Source: Echinicola pacifica DSM 19836 (GTDB taxonomy: Bacteria; Bacteroidota; Bacteroidia; Cytophagales; Cyclobacteriaceae). From it: DNA of 64,000 nt. The notes under the pieces are model-generated. The model ran no database searches. It worked only from the letters and a program-made list of their open reading frames with translations, and was not told where the DNA came from. A program made the translations under genes and the position numbers. Of this stretch, positions 18,254 to 26,882 are shown piece after piece; position 1 is the first letter of the stretch; each line of letters opens with the position of its first letter. The stretch lies in NCBI RefSeq assembly GCF_000373245.1, contig NZ_KB890754.1, positions 117,635 through 181,634 of the forward strand, written 5' to 3'.

Positions 18254-19240
18254 ATGAAGTATAGAGCACTTGGAGATACGGGCATGAAAGTTTCAGAGAT
18301 TTCACTTGGCACATGGCAGCTAGGTGGAGGATGGGGTGGTAATTTTGATGCCATCGCCGCACATAAGATTCTGAGTACCGCTGTAGATCAAGGCATCAAT
18401 TTTTTTGATACCGCCGACGTTTATGATAATGGCCTCAGCGAAGAGGCGATTGGAAGATTTCTTAAAACTACCAATGAGGAAATTTTTGTGGCTACCAAAT
18501 GTGGTCGTCATGTCTCCCCTCATGTCAATGAAGGCTATACGGTGGCCCTCCTTCGTAAATTCGTGGAAGAAAGCCTTCGCAATATGGACCTTGATACCCT
18601 GGATTTGGTGCAGTTGCATTGCCCTCCGACGGAGGTATATGAGCGAGATGAGATCTTCGAACTCTTTGACAAGTTAAAAGAAGAAGGTAAAATTCAGAAC
18701 CTTGGGGTGAGTGTGGAGAAAGTCGAGGAAGCGCAACGGGCGATTCAATATCCCAATGTGAAGACGATCCAGATTATCTTTAATATGTTTAGACAAAAAC
18801 CTGCGGAGGAATTTTTTAAAACCGCCAAGGAAAAGAATATCGGTATAATATCCAGAGTTCCTTTGGCCAGTGGCCTGCTCACCGGAAAGTTGCGCGCAGG
18901 AACTGAGTTTGACGAAAAGGATCATCGTAATTTTAACAGGAATGGAGAGGCCTTCGATAAGGGAGAAACCTTCTCTGGTGTGGATTATAGTCATGGCTTG
19001 AAAGCCGTGGAGGTTCTTAAAGAAAAGCTTGGTAAAGACCATTCTTTGGTGGAGAAAGCCCTGAAGTGGATTTTGATGCATGAGGAGGTCAGTACCGTGA
19101 TTCCTGGGGCAAGTAGCCCTGAGCAGGTGATCGCCAATGCTGCCGTTTCTGATGCTTCCGGCCTCAGCAAAGAGGAGATGAATGCAGTCTCGGAAGTGTA
19201 TCAGGAATGGATCCGTGAAGAAGTTCACAGCCAATGGTAA
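18254..19240 (+). CDS. Aldo/keto reductase
   Basis: 328 residues of the AKR superfamily (TIM barrel, NADPH dependent). The catalytic set is visible: Asp and Tyr in FDTADVYDNG, Lys in VATKCGRH and His in VQLHCPP. The C-terminal cofactor region reads VIPGASSPEQVIANA. It begins with the standard beta-hairpin MKYRALGDTGMKVSEISLGTW. It should reduce an aldehyde or ketone; the substrate is not predictable. A second, shorter aldo/keto reductase follows 234 bases downstream on the same strand, perhaps an old duplication. Confidence 0.9.
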   Translation: MKYRALGDTGMKVSEISLGTWQLGGGWGGNFDAIAAHKILSTAVDQGINFFDTADVYDNGLSEEAIGRFLKTTNEEIFVATKCGRHVSPHVNEGYTVALLRKFVEESLRNMDLDTLDLVQLHCPPTEVYERDEIFELFDKLKEEGKIQNLGVSVEKVEEAQRAIQYPNVKTIQIIFNMFRQKPAEEFFKTAKEKNIGIISRVPLASGLLTGKLRAGTEFDEKDHRNFNRNGEAFDKGETFSGVDYSHGLKAVEVLKEKLGKDHSLVEKALKWILMHEEVSTVIPGASSPEQVIANAAVSDASGLSKEEMNAVSEVYQEWIREEVHSQW

Positions 19241-19246
19241 TCTAAA

Positions 19247-19277
19247 TTCACCTTGTGGGTGAAGCGGGATGGTTTTT
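19247..19277 (+). terminator. Weak terminator candidate after the first aldo/keto reductase
   Basis: A 6-bp hairpin (TTCACC / GGTGAA) just after the stop codon; a T6 run lies 9 bases further on, which is farther than usual. Confidence 0.3.
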
Positions 19278-19474
19278 TGCAAATCATAAAGGATTAAATC
19301 ACTTAATAGTAAGAATAAAGAGGACTTCATTGGACGCTAAAGCAACAAACCATCTCGTAGCATTGACGAGGGCTTCCAGTTTTTTCACAAGACGCATTGT
19401 CTTTCTTATGGAGTAAAGGATAAAATAAGATTTTAATTTTCACGCATAAAAATGCTATTCAATTTAGATCAACC

Positions 19475-20371
19475 ATGAATTATATCAGCCTAGGGAAATC
19501 CAATATTCAGATTAGTGAAGTGTCCTTTGGGACCATGTCCTTGAAGGGCGCCAAGAGCCATGACAAGGGACTGGTACGCAAAGCCTTTGATTCGGGAATC
19601 AACTATTTTGATACCGCCGATCTTTATGATAAGGGTGAAAATGAAAAACTGATAGGGGAGGCACTTAAGGAAATACGGTCCAAAGTGGTGATCGGAACAA
19701 AAGTGGGGAATCAGCTTCGTGCGGATGGTAGTGGTTGGGACTGGAATCCTCGCAAATCCTATATTCTGAGCGCCGTGGATGAAAGCCTGAGACGCCTGCA
19801 GACCGATTATATTGATTATTATCAGTTGCACGGAGGTACTTTAGAGGATCCTATGGATGAAACTATAGAGGCATTTGAGCGGCTAAAAGAGCAAGGGAAA
19901 ATCAGAGAATATGGAATTTCTTCCATTCGGCCAAATGTCATTCGTGAATATGTAAAAAGGTCGAATATTGCCGGGGTAATGATGCAATATAGCTTGCTGG
20001 ATAGAAGACCTGAAGAAGCCTGCTTTGACCTGCTCCAGCAAGCGGGGATTCCAGTGCTGGTGAGAGGAGGGTATGCCAAAGGTATTTTGCTGGATAAGGC
20101 TCCCCAGTCATTCTTGTCATGGTCGGTGAAAGAGGTGGAGCAGATGATGGAAGGATTAAAAGAGCTGGTACCGGCGCTGGATATCCGGCGATCATGGGTT
20201 TTACATTTTGCTCTGGCTCATCCCGCAGTGGGCTCCGTGGTTTCTGGAATTCGTACTCCAGATCAACTTGCAGAAACGCTGGAGGCCTATATGAAGGAAA
20301 TCCCACAGGAAAATTGGTATCAGGATTTGAACCAGACTTTCCCAGCAAAAACATACCAAGATCACCGGTGA
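19475..20371 (+). CDS. Aldo/keto reductase
   Basis: 298 residues with the AKR catalytic set: FDTADLYDKGENE (Asp, Tyr), VIGTKVG (Lys) and YYQLHGG (His). The N-terminus MNYISLGKSNIQISEVSFGT is the usual opening hairpin, and the cofactor-binding C-terminus includes SVVSGIRTPDQL. It is shorter than the first reductase and differs clearly in the barrel C-terminus, so the two are paralogues rather than recent copies. Substrate unknown. A 198-base gap with a promoter candidate separates it from the bicarbonate module downstream. Confidence 0.9.
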   Translation: MNYISLGKSNIQISEVSFGTMSLKGAKSHDKGLVRKAFDSGINYFDTADLYDKGENEKLIGEALKEIRSKVVIGTKVGNQLRADGSGWDWNPRKSYILSAVDESLRRLQTDYIDYYQLHGGTLEDPMDETIEAFERLKEQGKIREYGISSIRPNVIREYVKRSNIAGVMMQYSLLDRRPEEACFDLLQQAGIPVLVRGGYAKGILLDKAPQSFLSWSVKEVEQMMEGLKELVPALDIRRSWVLHFALAHPAVGSVVSGIRTPDQLAETLEAYMKEIPQENWYQDLNQTFPAKTYQDHR

Positions 20372-20514
20372 AAGAAGTTGAAGATTTTGTTTGTGAGCTA
20401 TTAGTCAGCTGAATTTCGATGCTTATTTCCTTTAGGGGGGTGTTTCTGCTTGGGAATAAGAGGTAAATCAAAACTTAAATACTGCGTTTTTACAATATAT
20501 TTTAAACTTTTGAT

Positions 20515-20522
20515 TACTTTTG
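20515..20522 (+). promoter_or_regulatory. Promoter -7 element of the small-protein/SulP/carbonic anhydrase unit
   Basis: TACTTTTG matches TAnnTTTG exactly and lies 48 bases before the TTG start of the small membrane protein. A -33 element is only weakly present (T-rich stretch near 20487). Confidence 0.45.
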
Positions 20523-20569
20523 TCGTTATAATTAGTCGATAATTAGCCCAGTACAAACATTATTTTCAC

Positions 20570-20890
20570 TTGAACCAAAGAAACACAAATATCAAAAAAG
20601 CGATAGCTGCCCTTTTCATGGTGCTGTTTACCGGGTTTATTTTTACCCCGGTAGTGGTGACCATTATGGACAGTTCTGTGGATGTTTCGATGTTTTATAA
20701 TATTGTAGAAGAGGAAGAGGATACGTCTGAGACGCATACCCCTGACAAGTCAAAATTTTTGGGAATAGTAGAAGACTGGGATTTGGCTCTGGCCTTGACC
20801 AACGATAAAATCAGCGTAGATCTGCATAGGGAGAACAGCTACCCTTTTATTTTAGCGGATCAATTTTGCCCCCCTCCCGAACAGTCATAA
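20570..20890 (+). CDS. Small single-pass membrane protein upstream of SulP
   Basis: 106 residues with a TTG start that keeps the basic residues before the membrane helix (about 10-32, AALFMVLFTGFIFTPVVV). The rest is soluble and acidic (VEEEEDTSE), ending PPPEQS. An alternative ATG lies inside the helix and is less likely. I recognise no family. It is followed 136 bases later by a SulP transporter and then a carbonic anhydrase on the same strand, and a promoter-like site lies before it. It may be an accessory or regulatory subunit of that module, but that rests on position alone. Confidence 0.6.
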   Translation: MNQRNTNIKKAIAALFMVLFTGFIFTPVVVTIMDSSVDVSMFYNIVEEEEDTSETHTPDKSKFLGIVEDWDLALALTNDKISVDLHRENSYPFILADQFCPPPEQS

Positions 20891-21026
20891 GTAATACGTT
20901 CTTTGATCATACTATGATCAGCCTTGATTGGTGTTCCATGGCTTAGCCATGCTACATTAATTTGAGGATTTTAGTAGCCTGGCCCTATGGCAGGTTATAA
21001 TTATCATTTCAAACGTTAACTTATTT

Positions 21027-22676
21027 ATGACAAAGATGAAAAATCTCTTTGCGAATTTAAAATCAGATGTACCCTCTGGTTTAGTGGTATTTCTGGTAGC
21101 TCTTCCCCTTTGTTTGGGGATAGCCATGGCCTCTGGCGCTCCTTTATTTTCAGGTATTATTACTGGTATAGTTGGGGGTATAGTGGTAGGGCTTTTGAGT
21201 CAATCACATATTTCTGTATCTGGCCCGGCCGCCGGACTTACCGCCATCGTATTGGTGGCTATCCAGGATTTGGGAGCCTTCGAAATCTTCTTGGTGGCAG
21301 TGGTTCTCGCCGGACTTATGCAGCTTGCCTTAGGGTTTCTTCGTGCAGGAAGCATATCCAATTATATCCCTAGTAATGTGATCACTGGGATGCTTGCCGG
21401 TATTGGTGTTATTATATTTTTGAAGCAAATTCCTGTTGCCTTAGGCTCTAATGCCGAAATAGGTTCTGGCTTTGCTATTTTTACAGGCATTGCTGCATCT
21501 TTTACAGATGTGCAGTTTGGAGTGATCGTGGTGACCGTAGTTTCCTTAGGGATATTGATCGCCTGGGAAAAAGTTCCTGCTTTAAACCGTCTGAAACTGG
21601 TTCCTCCAGCTTTAGTAGCCGTAGTGTTTGGGGTTTTGGTCAATGAGTTTTTTATGATGACAGGCAGTGCCTTAGCCATCGGTGAAAATTACCTAGTGAG
21701 CCTTCCTGTACCCAGCACGCCTGAGGAGTTCAAAGGCTTAATTACCCTCCCTAAGTTCTCTGCCATTGGCAACCCTGAAGTGTGGATCGTTGCGGCAACT
21801 ATCGCCGTAGTGGCCTCCATTGAGACCCTATTATGTATAGAAGCAGCCGACCGTATGGACCCTATGAAAAGGGTGACCAATACCAATGTAGAGCTGAAAG
21901 CACAAGGAGTAGGTAATATCATTAGTGGTATTCTCGGTGGTTTGCCGATGACCTCTGTGGTGGTAAGAACCACTGCCAATGTTAATTCCGGTGCAAAATC
22001 AAAGATGTCTGCCGTTGTTCATGGCATTTTCTTATTATTAAGTGTATTGACCATTCCGTTTATACTGAATAAAATACCATTGGCCACTCTGGCTGCGATA
22101 TTATTGTTGATTGGTTTCAAATTAGCTAAACCTGCCACTTTTAAATATTTCTGGCAACAAGGGAAATACCAATTCGTGCCATTTATCGTGACGCTTAGTG
22201 GGGTTGTATTCCTTGATTTGCTTAAGGGTGTAGCCCTTGGGCTTGTGGTAAGTGTATTCTTTGTATTGAGAGGAAACTCTCGTCGGGTATATTACTTCAA
22301 CAAAAAAGGCTACCAAAATGGAGATGTGATCCATGTAGATCTAGCGCAGGAAGTTTCATTCCTCAATAAGGCAGCTATAAAGCAGACCTTAAATCATATC
22401 CCTGAAGATGCCAATGTGGTCATCGATGCTTCTGACACCGTTTATGTAGCTCATGATGTTTTGGAGTTAATCAGAGAATTTAAAAACATTCAGGCAAAAG
22501 AAAGAAATATTACCGTTAAATTGGTAGGGTTCAAGGATGCCTATAATTTGGAAAACGATCTTGATGGATCAAACCATGTTTCTTTGGAACATAAAGAGGT
22601 ATTAAATTACCGTAAAGAAGGAAAAACTTCCCATAAGGAAGTGATTACCGAGTTATTGAATGGAAACCAAAATTAA
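21027..22676 (+). CDS. SulP family anion transporter (probable bicarbonate transporter)
   Basis: 549 residues. The membrane domain has 10 or more helices and the SulP opening (PSGLVVFLVALPLCLGIAMA, then GIVGGIVVGLLS and VSGPAAGLTAIV). A C-terminal STAS-like domain (about 430-545) includes VVIDASDTVYVAHDVLE. SulP proteins move sulfate, bicarbonate or related anions, some with sodium. The beta-carbonic anhydrase gene starts 29 bases downstream, so bicarbonate is the most likely substrate, with the anhydrase interconverting bicarbonate and CO2 inside the cell. That pairing is known in many marine bacteria; here it is inferred from context. Confidence 0.88.
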   Translation: MTKMKNLFANLKSDVPSGLVVFLVALPLCLGIAMASGAPLFSGIITGIVGGIVVGLLSQSHISVSGPAAGLTAIVLVAIQDLGAFEIFLVAVVLAGLMQLALGFLRAGSISNYIPSNVITGMLAGIGVIIFLKQIPVALGSNAEIGSGFAIFTGIAASFTDVQFGVIVVTVVSLGILIAWEKVPALNRLKLVPPALVAVVFGVLVNEFFMMTGSALAIGENYLVSLPVPSTPEEFKGLITLPKFSAIGNPEVWIVAATIAVVASIETLLCIEAADRMDPMKRVTNTNVELKAQGVGNIISGILGGLPMTSVVVRTTANVNSGAKSKMSAVVHGIFLLLSVLTIPFILNKIPLATLAAILLLIGFKLAKPATFKYFWQQGKYQFVPFIVTLSGVVFLDLLKGVALGLVVSVFFVLRGNSRRVYYFNKKGYQNGDVIHVDLAQEVSFLNKAAIKQTLNHIPEDANVVIDASDTVYVAHDVLELIREFKNIQAKERNITVKLVGFKDAYNLENDLDGSNHVSLEHKEVLNYRKEGKTSHKEVITELLNGNQN

Positions 22677-22705
22677 AATAAACCAAAAAGAATTAAGCTA
22701 AATCT

Positions 22706-23341
22706 ATGAAAGCACACACCGCAGAAACTCAGGCTACCGTAACTCCGGCCAAGGCTTTAGAAATTTTGATTGAAGGAAACCAACGATTTGTTAATAATTT
22801 AAAGTTTAACCGAAATCTGCTAGGTCAGGTAAATGATACCAAGGATGGTCAGTGGCCATTTGCGATCATTTTGTCATGCATCGATTCTAGGACCTCCGCA
22901 GAGTTGATTTTTGACCAAGGCTTAGGCGATATATTCAGCGCACGTATCGCAGGTAATGTGGTCAATGAGGATATCCTTGGAAGCATGGAGTATGCCTGTA
23001 AGGTCGCTGGATCAAAACTGGTAATGGTCCTTGGACATAGCAAATGTGGCGCCATCAATGGAGCCTGCGCTGGAGTGAAAATGGGCAACCTTACAGGATT
23101 GCTTGAGAAAGTAAATCCTGCAATCGATGCAGTAAAAGCGCAGTCTAGCAATGGTACTTCTGACGCTGAGTTTGTAGAAGCCGTCGCTCATGAAAATATC
23201 ACCCATACCATGGGAGAGGTGCTTCGAAGAAGTGAAGTATTAAATGAATTGTATGAAAATGGTGAAATAGCTATCGCCGGTGGTTATTATGACGTTGAAA
23301 CTGGTGAGGTGGAATTCGTTAAATCCATGATAAAGGAATAA
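22706..23341 (+). CDS. Beta-class carbonic anhydrase
   Basis: 211 residues. The zinc ligands and catalytic dyad are all in place: Cys58-x-Asp60-x-Arg62 (SCIDSR), and His111 and Cys114 in LGHSKCGAINGA. The IAGNVV segment is also typical. It interconverts CO2 and bicarbonate in the cytoplasm. It is 29 bases downstream of the SulP transporter and followed by a strong terminator, so it is the last gene of the module. Confidence 0.95.
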   Translation: MKAHTAETQATVTPAKALEILIEGNQRFVNNLKFNRNLLGQVNDTKDGQWPFAIILSCIDSRTSAELIFDQGLGDIFSARIAGNVVNEDILGSMEYACKVAGSKLVMVLGHSKCGAINGACAGVKMGNLTGLLEKVNPAIDAVKAQSSNGTSDAEFVEAVAHENITHTMGEVLRRSEVLNELYENGEIAIAGGYYDVETGEVEFVKSMIKE

Positions 23342-23364
23342 GCTATTCCCTCCTCAATAATCTT

Positions 23365-23396
23365 AAGGCTACTTCCCAGAGAAGTAGCCTTTTTTT
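23365..23396 (+). terminator. Terminator after the carbonic anhydrase gene
   Basis: Arms AAGGCTACTT and AAGTAGCCTT with a short loop, followed by a T7 run. Confidence 0.9.
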
Positions 23397-24086
23397 GTTG
23401 ATGATCTATTTCATCATTTCCCTTCCGAGCCGTTAAATACCTCAGAATTAACCAAATTACCGGCGCTGACTCGTTTGGTATGATTGTATAGCAGGTTCTC
23501 CGAGACTGTCCCGTTTGGTGTGGATTGGTCTGGTCTGGTGTACCTGGGTTTTAAGCTCTTTCCCCGTTTACTTTAGGATCTATGAAGGTTAAAAATAATT
23601 TCATATTGAAAACACTTTTAGTATCATTATGTGTTTCTTTTTCCATGTCCTTAGCTATCTGTCTCCTTAGGCGTAATAGCCATTCAGAGCTTCGCTAAAG
23701 TGTTTTATTCTGCCGGCTTATGTTAGGGACTCAAATAATAGTTCCTCTGAGAGTGGCCTTCACTGTTTACGATATTGGATAGAGAGACCTGCCCTAACTT
23801 CAAGCTTATCAATGTTCATGCACTTGCGGTAACGAATATGCTCTGGTCATAAACTAGCCGTTATTCCCTTTAATCATGGATGGATAATTTTTTTGTATGA
23901 TCGCCTTCTTTTAGGTATCGCTTCTAACCCAAAGCTTGGGTGCTGGGCTTTTAATATTCTCTTCAATACCTGTGGATATACCTATCAAATTATTTATGAC
24001 AAATAGATTTTGGAAATAATAAGTTGAAAAGTAGGAGGGGATGGACCTATTTATATCAGTGAGTCATATTCACAAAAGATTGATAG
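23397..24086. other. Long intergenic region without a clear gene
   Basis: About 690 bases between two terminators. It contains a 38-codon frame resembling a signal peptide (23582-23698) and a TGGT-rich stretch near 23510-23550. No RNA gene was recognised. It may hold a decayed gene. Confidence 0.5.
23582..23698 (+). CDS. Possible tiny membrane peptide or gene remnant
   Basis: A 38-residue frame with a basic N-terminus (MKVKNNFILK) and one hydrophobic stretch (TLLVSLCVSFSMSLAICLL), ending RRNSHSELR. It looks like a signal peptide or single helix. No longer frame continues it, so it is either a very small protein, the remains of an exported protein, or chance. Confidence 0.2.
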   Translation: MKVKNNFILKTLLVSLCVSFSMSLAICLLRRNSHSELR

Positions 24087-24123
24087 TTAAAATTGCCCCA
24101 TACCTCCCAGGTATGAGGCAATT
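24087..24123 (-). terminator. Terminator after the short SSB gene
   Basis: Arms AATTGCC/GGCAATT and CATACC/GGTATG with one internal mismatch. On the minus strand the hairpin ends in TTTTAA. Confidence 0.68.
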
Positions 24124-24133
24124 GATTTTGACT

Positions 24134-24481
24134 TTAGACTGTAGCTTTTTTATCGCCGAGTAGGACGACTTCATTGGCTTGGACCTCGGTGCTGTACCGT
24201 TTTTCGCCTTCCTTATTGGTATAAGAATGATTGATTAGCTTGCCTTCAATGGCGATTTCAGTTCCCTTATCCGTGTATTTATCAATGATTTCAGCCGTCT
24301 TGCCCCAGGCCACCACCTGATGCCAGGTGGTTTCATCTACTTTTTCGCCCTTATTATTCTTATAGACCTCATTTGTCGCCATGCTAAACTTAGCCATGGC
24401 GGTACCGTTATCCAATTTTTTGAAGTCGGCTTTGGCTCCTAGTCTTCCGATTAATTGTACTTTGTTTCTTAGATTGTTCAT
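24134..24481 (-). CDS. ssb: Short single-stranded DNA-binding protein
   Basis: 115 residues forming one OB-fold: MNNLRNKVQLIGRLGAKADF, FSMATNEVY, TWHQVVAWGKTAE and GTEIAIEGKL are classic SSB segments. It ends at LLGDKKATV without the flexible linker and acidic DDDIPF-like tip that recruits partner proteins in housekeeping SSBs. It is therefore probably a second, accessory SSB; Bacteroidota often carry such short paralogues. It stands alone, divergent from a zinc-ribbon gene, with a GGGTAT-TT-ATACCC dyad in the shared region. Confidence 0.9.
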   Translation of the reverse strand: MNNLRNKVQLIGRLGAKADFKKLDNGTAMAKFSMATNEVYKNNKGEKVDETTWHQVVAWGKTAEIIDKYTDKGTEIAIEGKLINHSYTNKEGEKRYSTEVQANEVVLLGDKKATV

Positions 24482-24787
24482 GATATTTGTGATTTTAGTG
24501 ATGGATTATAATTCCTTTCTTAGCGCTCCCCTGCATAGGGGTTTTTATACTAAGGCGTCAATTAGGTTTTTTGATACTGTGGCTGAAATACCATTTTGAT
24601 CCTTGTCTCTAATCGCTTGTAACAAAGGTGCATTAGAGGGGTATTTATACCCGATTTGCAAACGTTTATTTCCGTATCTAGTCGTATATAAATGCTTTTA
24701 AACGAATATAATCGGCTTGGTTTCCTTGCGTTTCTGATTAGAATTGGATAGATTCTATGGTTTTATTTCAAATTTAAAATCCTAGGC
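24482..24787. other. Divergent intergenic region between SSB and zinc-ribbon genes
   Basis: 306 bases with the 14-nt dyad at 24639-24652. Otherwise I see no gene; a 72-codon plus-strand frame running into it from inside the SSB gene is a shadow. Confidence 0.5.
24639..24652. promoter_or_regulatory. Dyad GGGTAT-TT-ATACCC in a divergent promoter region
   Basis: Perfect 6-bp arms around a 2-nt centre, about midway between two divergent genes. Could be an operator; no regulator is adjacent. Confidence 0.3.
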
Positions 24788-25147
24788 ATGAAAGGAAAGA
24801 TGTGTATGAACTGTGGGGAGCCTATGCAAGGTCGTTCGGATAAGAAATTTTGTGATTCCTATTGTCGGTCAAATTTTAATAATAACCTCAAGGCCAATCA
24901 TTATACCCTGGTAAGGACGATAAATGATGTCCTGAAAAAAAACAGGAAGATACTCTCCGGAATCCTTGGAGACGAAATGGAAACCGCCAAAATATCGAGA
25001 GAACAATTGCTAGAGCGGGGATTTCAATTTAAATATCATACGCATTATTATAAAAACCATAAGGGAAATGTATATGTTTATTGCTATGACTATGGATACC
25101 TAAAACTCGATGAAATATGGTATCTCGTGGTCAGAGATAAGAGATAG
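24788..25147 (+). CDS. Zinc-ribbon protein of unknown function
   Basis: 119 residues. The N-terminus has a four-cysteine zinc-ribbon (MCMNCGEPM ... KKFCDSYCRSNF; Cx2C, then Cx3C). The middle is basic and helical (LVRTINDVLKKNRKIL). The C-terminus is Tyr-rich (YKNHKGNVYVYCYDYGYLKL). Small proteins like this are common in Bacteroidota, but I know of no assigned role. It is read in the same direction as the YdeI-like gene 115 bases downstream. Confidence 0.72.
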   Translation: MKGKMCMNCGEPMQGRSDKKFCDSYCRSNFNNNLKANHYTLVRTINDVLKKNRKILSGILGDEMETAKISREQLLERGFQFKYHTHYYKNHKGNVYVYCYDYGYLKLDEIWYLVVRDKR

Positions 25148-25262
25148 CATAATAGAGCGTCAGCATGGGGCATTTAGCAGGGAACACAGAAGATTTTCTA
25201 GTTTGAAAGCTGTTGAAAGTATAATTAAGGTGTTAAAACAGAATGAAATTGTGACCACAAAA

Positions 25263-25823
25263 ATGAAAGACAGGATTTGTCCTGCAAGTCCTAATGAATG
25301 GAGACAATGGTTAGCATCTAATCATTCTTCCTGTGCATCTGTTTGGGTGATATTTTATAAGGTAGGCTCCGCTAAGCATAATTTGACGTGGAGCCAGGCG
25401 GTGGATGAAGCCCTGTGTTTTGGATGGATCGATAGTACAAAGAAAACACTGGATGAGCACCGCTATATGCAGTATTATTGCCAAAGAAAACCCTCCAGCA
25501 CCTGGTCCAAAATCAATAAGGATAAGGTCAAACTATTGATTGAAAAGGGGCTGATGAAGACTCCCGGGATGGAAGTCATCAATGCTGCCAAAAAGAATGG
25601 TACTTGGTCACTCATGGATGAGATCGAAAGTGGAATCATCCCCGCAGATGTGGAAATTGCCCTCGCTTCGGTTCCTGCAAGCAAAACCTTTTTTTTGAGC
25701 CTAAGCAAATCCATCCAAAAGACACTCTTGCATAAGGTCGTAATGGCAAAAAGACCCGAAACCAGAGCCAAGAGGATTAAAGAAATTGTAGAACTGGCTG
25801 GGAAAGGGCAAGTTCCAAAGTGA
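25263..25823 (+). CDS. YdeI/OmpD-associated family protein
   Basis: 186 residues from the ATG at 25263. An open frame extends 51 codons further upstream and overlaps the zinc-ribbon gene, but the family normally begins just before CPASPNEWRQWL, so the internal ATG is preferred. Family marks are VWVIFYKVGS, WSQAVDEALCFGWIDSTKK and RKPSSTWSKINKDKV, then a C-terminal helical region with KTLLHKVVMAKRPETRAKRI. E. coli-type YdeI relatives are linked to resistance to antimicrobial peptides and envelope stress; the biochemical activity is unclear. Confidence 0.82.
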   Translation: MKDRICPASPNEWRQWLASNHSSCASVWVIFYKVGSAKHNLTWSQAVDEALCFGWIDSTKKTLDEHRYMQYYCQRKPSSTWSKINKDKVKLLIEKGLMKTPGMEVINAAKKNGTWSLMDEIESGIIPADVEIALASVPASKTFFLSLSKSIQKTLLHKVVMAKRPETRAKRIKEIVELAGKGQVPK

Positions 25824-25949
25824 GGTTGTAAAATTGAAACTTTAGCTTAAAAAAGAGTTTTTTAGGTGTTATTGTTCTATATGTTTTCTAAAAAATAATT
25901 TATATTAGATTCAGCATAATTTTTGTAAGCCGACAGACCTATAGTTAAA

Positions 25950-26327
25950 ATGAAAATAAAAATCGATAGTGACTGTGGAAATGCCCCCAAAAAGGAATTT
26001 TTGAAGGATTTTAATATCGCCTTTGCCGCTGGAGATACCGCTTATCTTCTAAAACATGTCTGCGAAGATTTTACCTGGAATTTGATAGGGGATAGGCAAT
26101 TGGAAGGTGTTCAGGAATTTTCGGATGAGCTAGCTAAAATGAAAAGCCATAAATTAGCTGAATTGCACCTTGAGCGAATCCTAAGCCATGGAAAAGAAGG
26201 CGCAATCAGTGGAATTATGCATATGGAAAATGGAAATCGATATGCCTTTTCTGAGTTTTATGAATTTACCAGCGCCAAAGGCCACCAAATAAAATCCCTA
26301 ACTACGTATGTAATTGAAATTAAGTAA
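25950..26327 (+). CDS. NTF2-like (SnoaL-type) protein
   Basis: 125 residues with the NTF2-like cone pattern: FLKDFNIAFAAGDTAYLLKHVCEDFTWNLIG, then GIMHMENGNRYAFSEFYEF. There is no signal peptide. The fold is used by isomerases, small binding proteins and polyketide cyclases, so no reaction can be named. The gene stands between the YdeI-like gene and a lipoprotein gene on the same strand with gaps of 126 and 75 bases. Confidence 0.72.
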   Translation: MKIKIDSDCGNAPKKEFLKDFNIAFAAGDTAYLLKHVCEDFTWNLIGDRQLEGVQEFSDELAKMKSHKLAELHLERILSHGKEGAISGIMHMENGNRYAFSEFYEFTSAKGHQIKSLTTYVIEIK

Positions 26328-26402
26328 ATAACTCGACTGGGGATCACGCAGCCATAGCATTATACCAGTTCTCATCTTATTACTAATTAAATCAAAATTG
26401 AA

Positions 26403-26882
26403 ATGAAATTACAATTCTTGAACTATAGCCTTATTGTTGTGATAAGTATTCTTTTTGTAGGCTGTCAAAAGGCAGCCAATCAAAAGGAGCATTCTGAGAC
26501 CGAGACCAACAGCAAAGAAGTGCTACAGGAATCCGCCGCTGATACCCCTGCGGGATTGGTGGATTTTTTGGGAACCTGGGAGGGTCCAGATCATTTTCCG
26601 CTGGTCGAAATACGGTACGAAAATAAGCAGGTCCATATTCGTGAAGTCTATGGTTTGGATGCTGATAAAGGAACCAAATACACTGCCAGCTATGCTGACC
26701 ATAAAATCACTGCCGAGGGCGAGGAAAAGAATTTCTATAAATGGACTTTACCCCAATTTAAACTCAAAGGGGATAGTCAGGAGGTCATGGAATTTATGTC
26801 CGGGCTGGGGCCAGTGGATCTAAAGCCTAGTTCTCAATCCATGCCGCAGATTGATTACCTGCCCCCAAGAAATAATGATTAA
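26403..26882 (+). CDS. Hypothetical lipoprotein
   Basis: 159 residues. The N-terminus is a lipoprotein signal with a lipobox-like cleavage site before Cys (IVVISILFVGC-QK). A linker rich in Glu, Lys and Ser follows, then a domain beginning LVDFLGTWEGPDHFPLVEI, which suggests a small lipocalin-like or beta-sandwich fold. No family recognised. Probably anchored in the periplasmic or outer membrane. Confidence 0.7.
   Translation: MKLQFLNYSLIVVISILFVGCQKAANQKEHSETETNSKEVLQESAADTPAGLVDFLGTWEGPDHFPLVEIRYENKQVHIREVYGLDADKGTKYTASYADHKITAEGEEKNFYKWTLPQFKLKGDSQEVMEFMSGLGPVDLKPSSQSMPQIDYLPPRNND

Noticed and set aside
23510-23551. TGGT-rich stretch as a tandem repeat
   Set aside because: Short and irregular; units do not line up, so it is only low-complexity sequence.
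25110-25262. Upstream 51 codons in frame with the YdeI-like gene
   Set aside because: They overlap the zinc-ribbon gene and do not match the family; the ATG at 25263 fits better.
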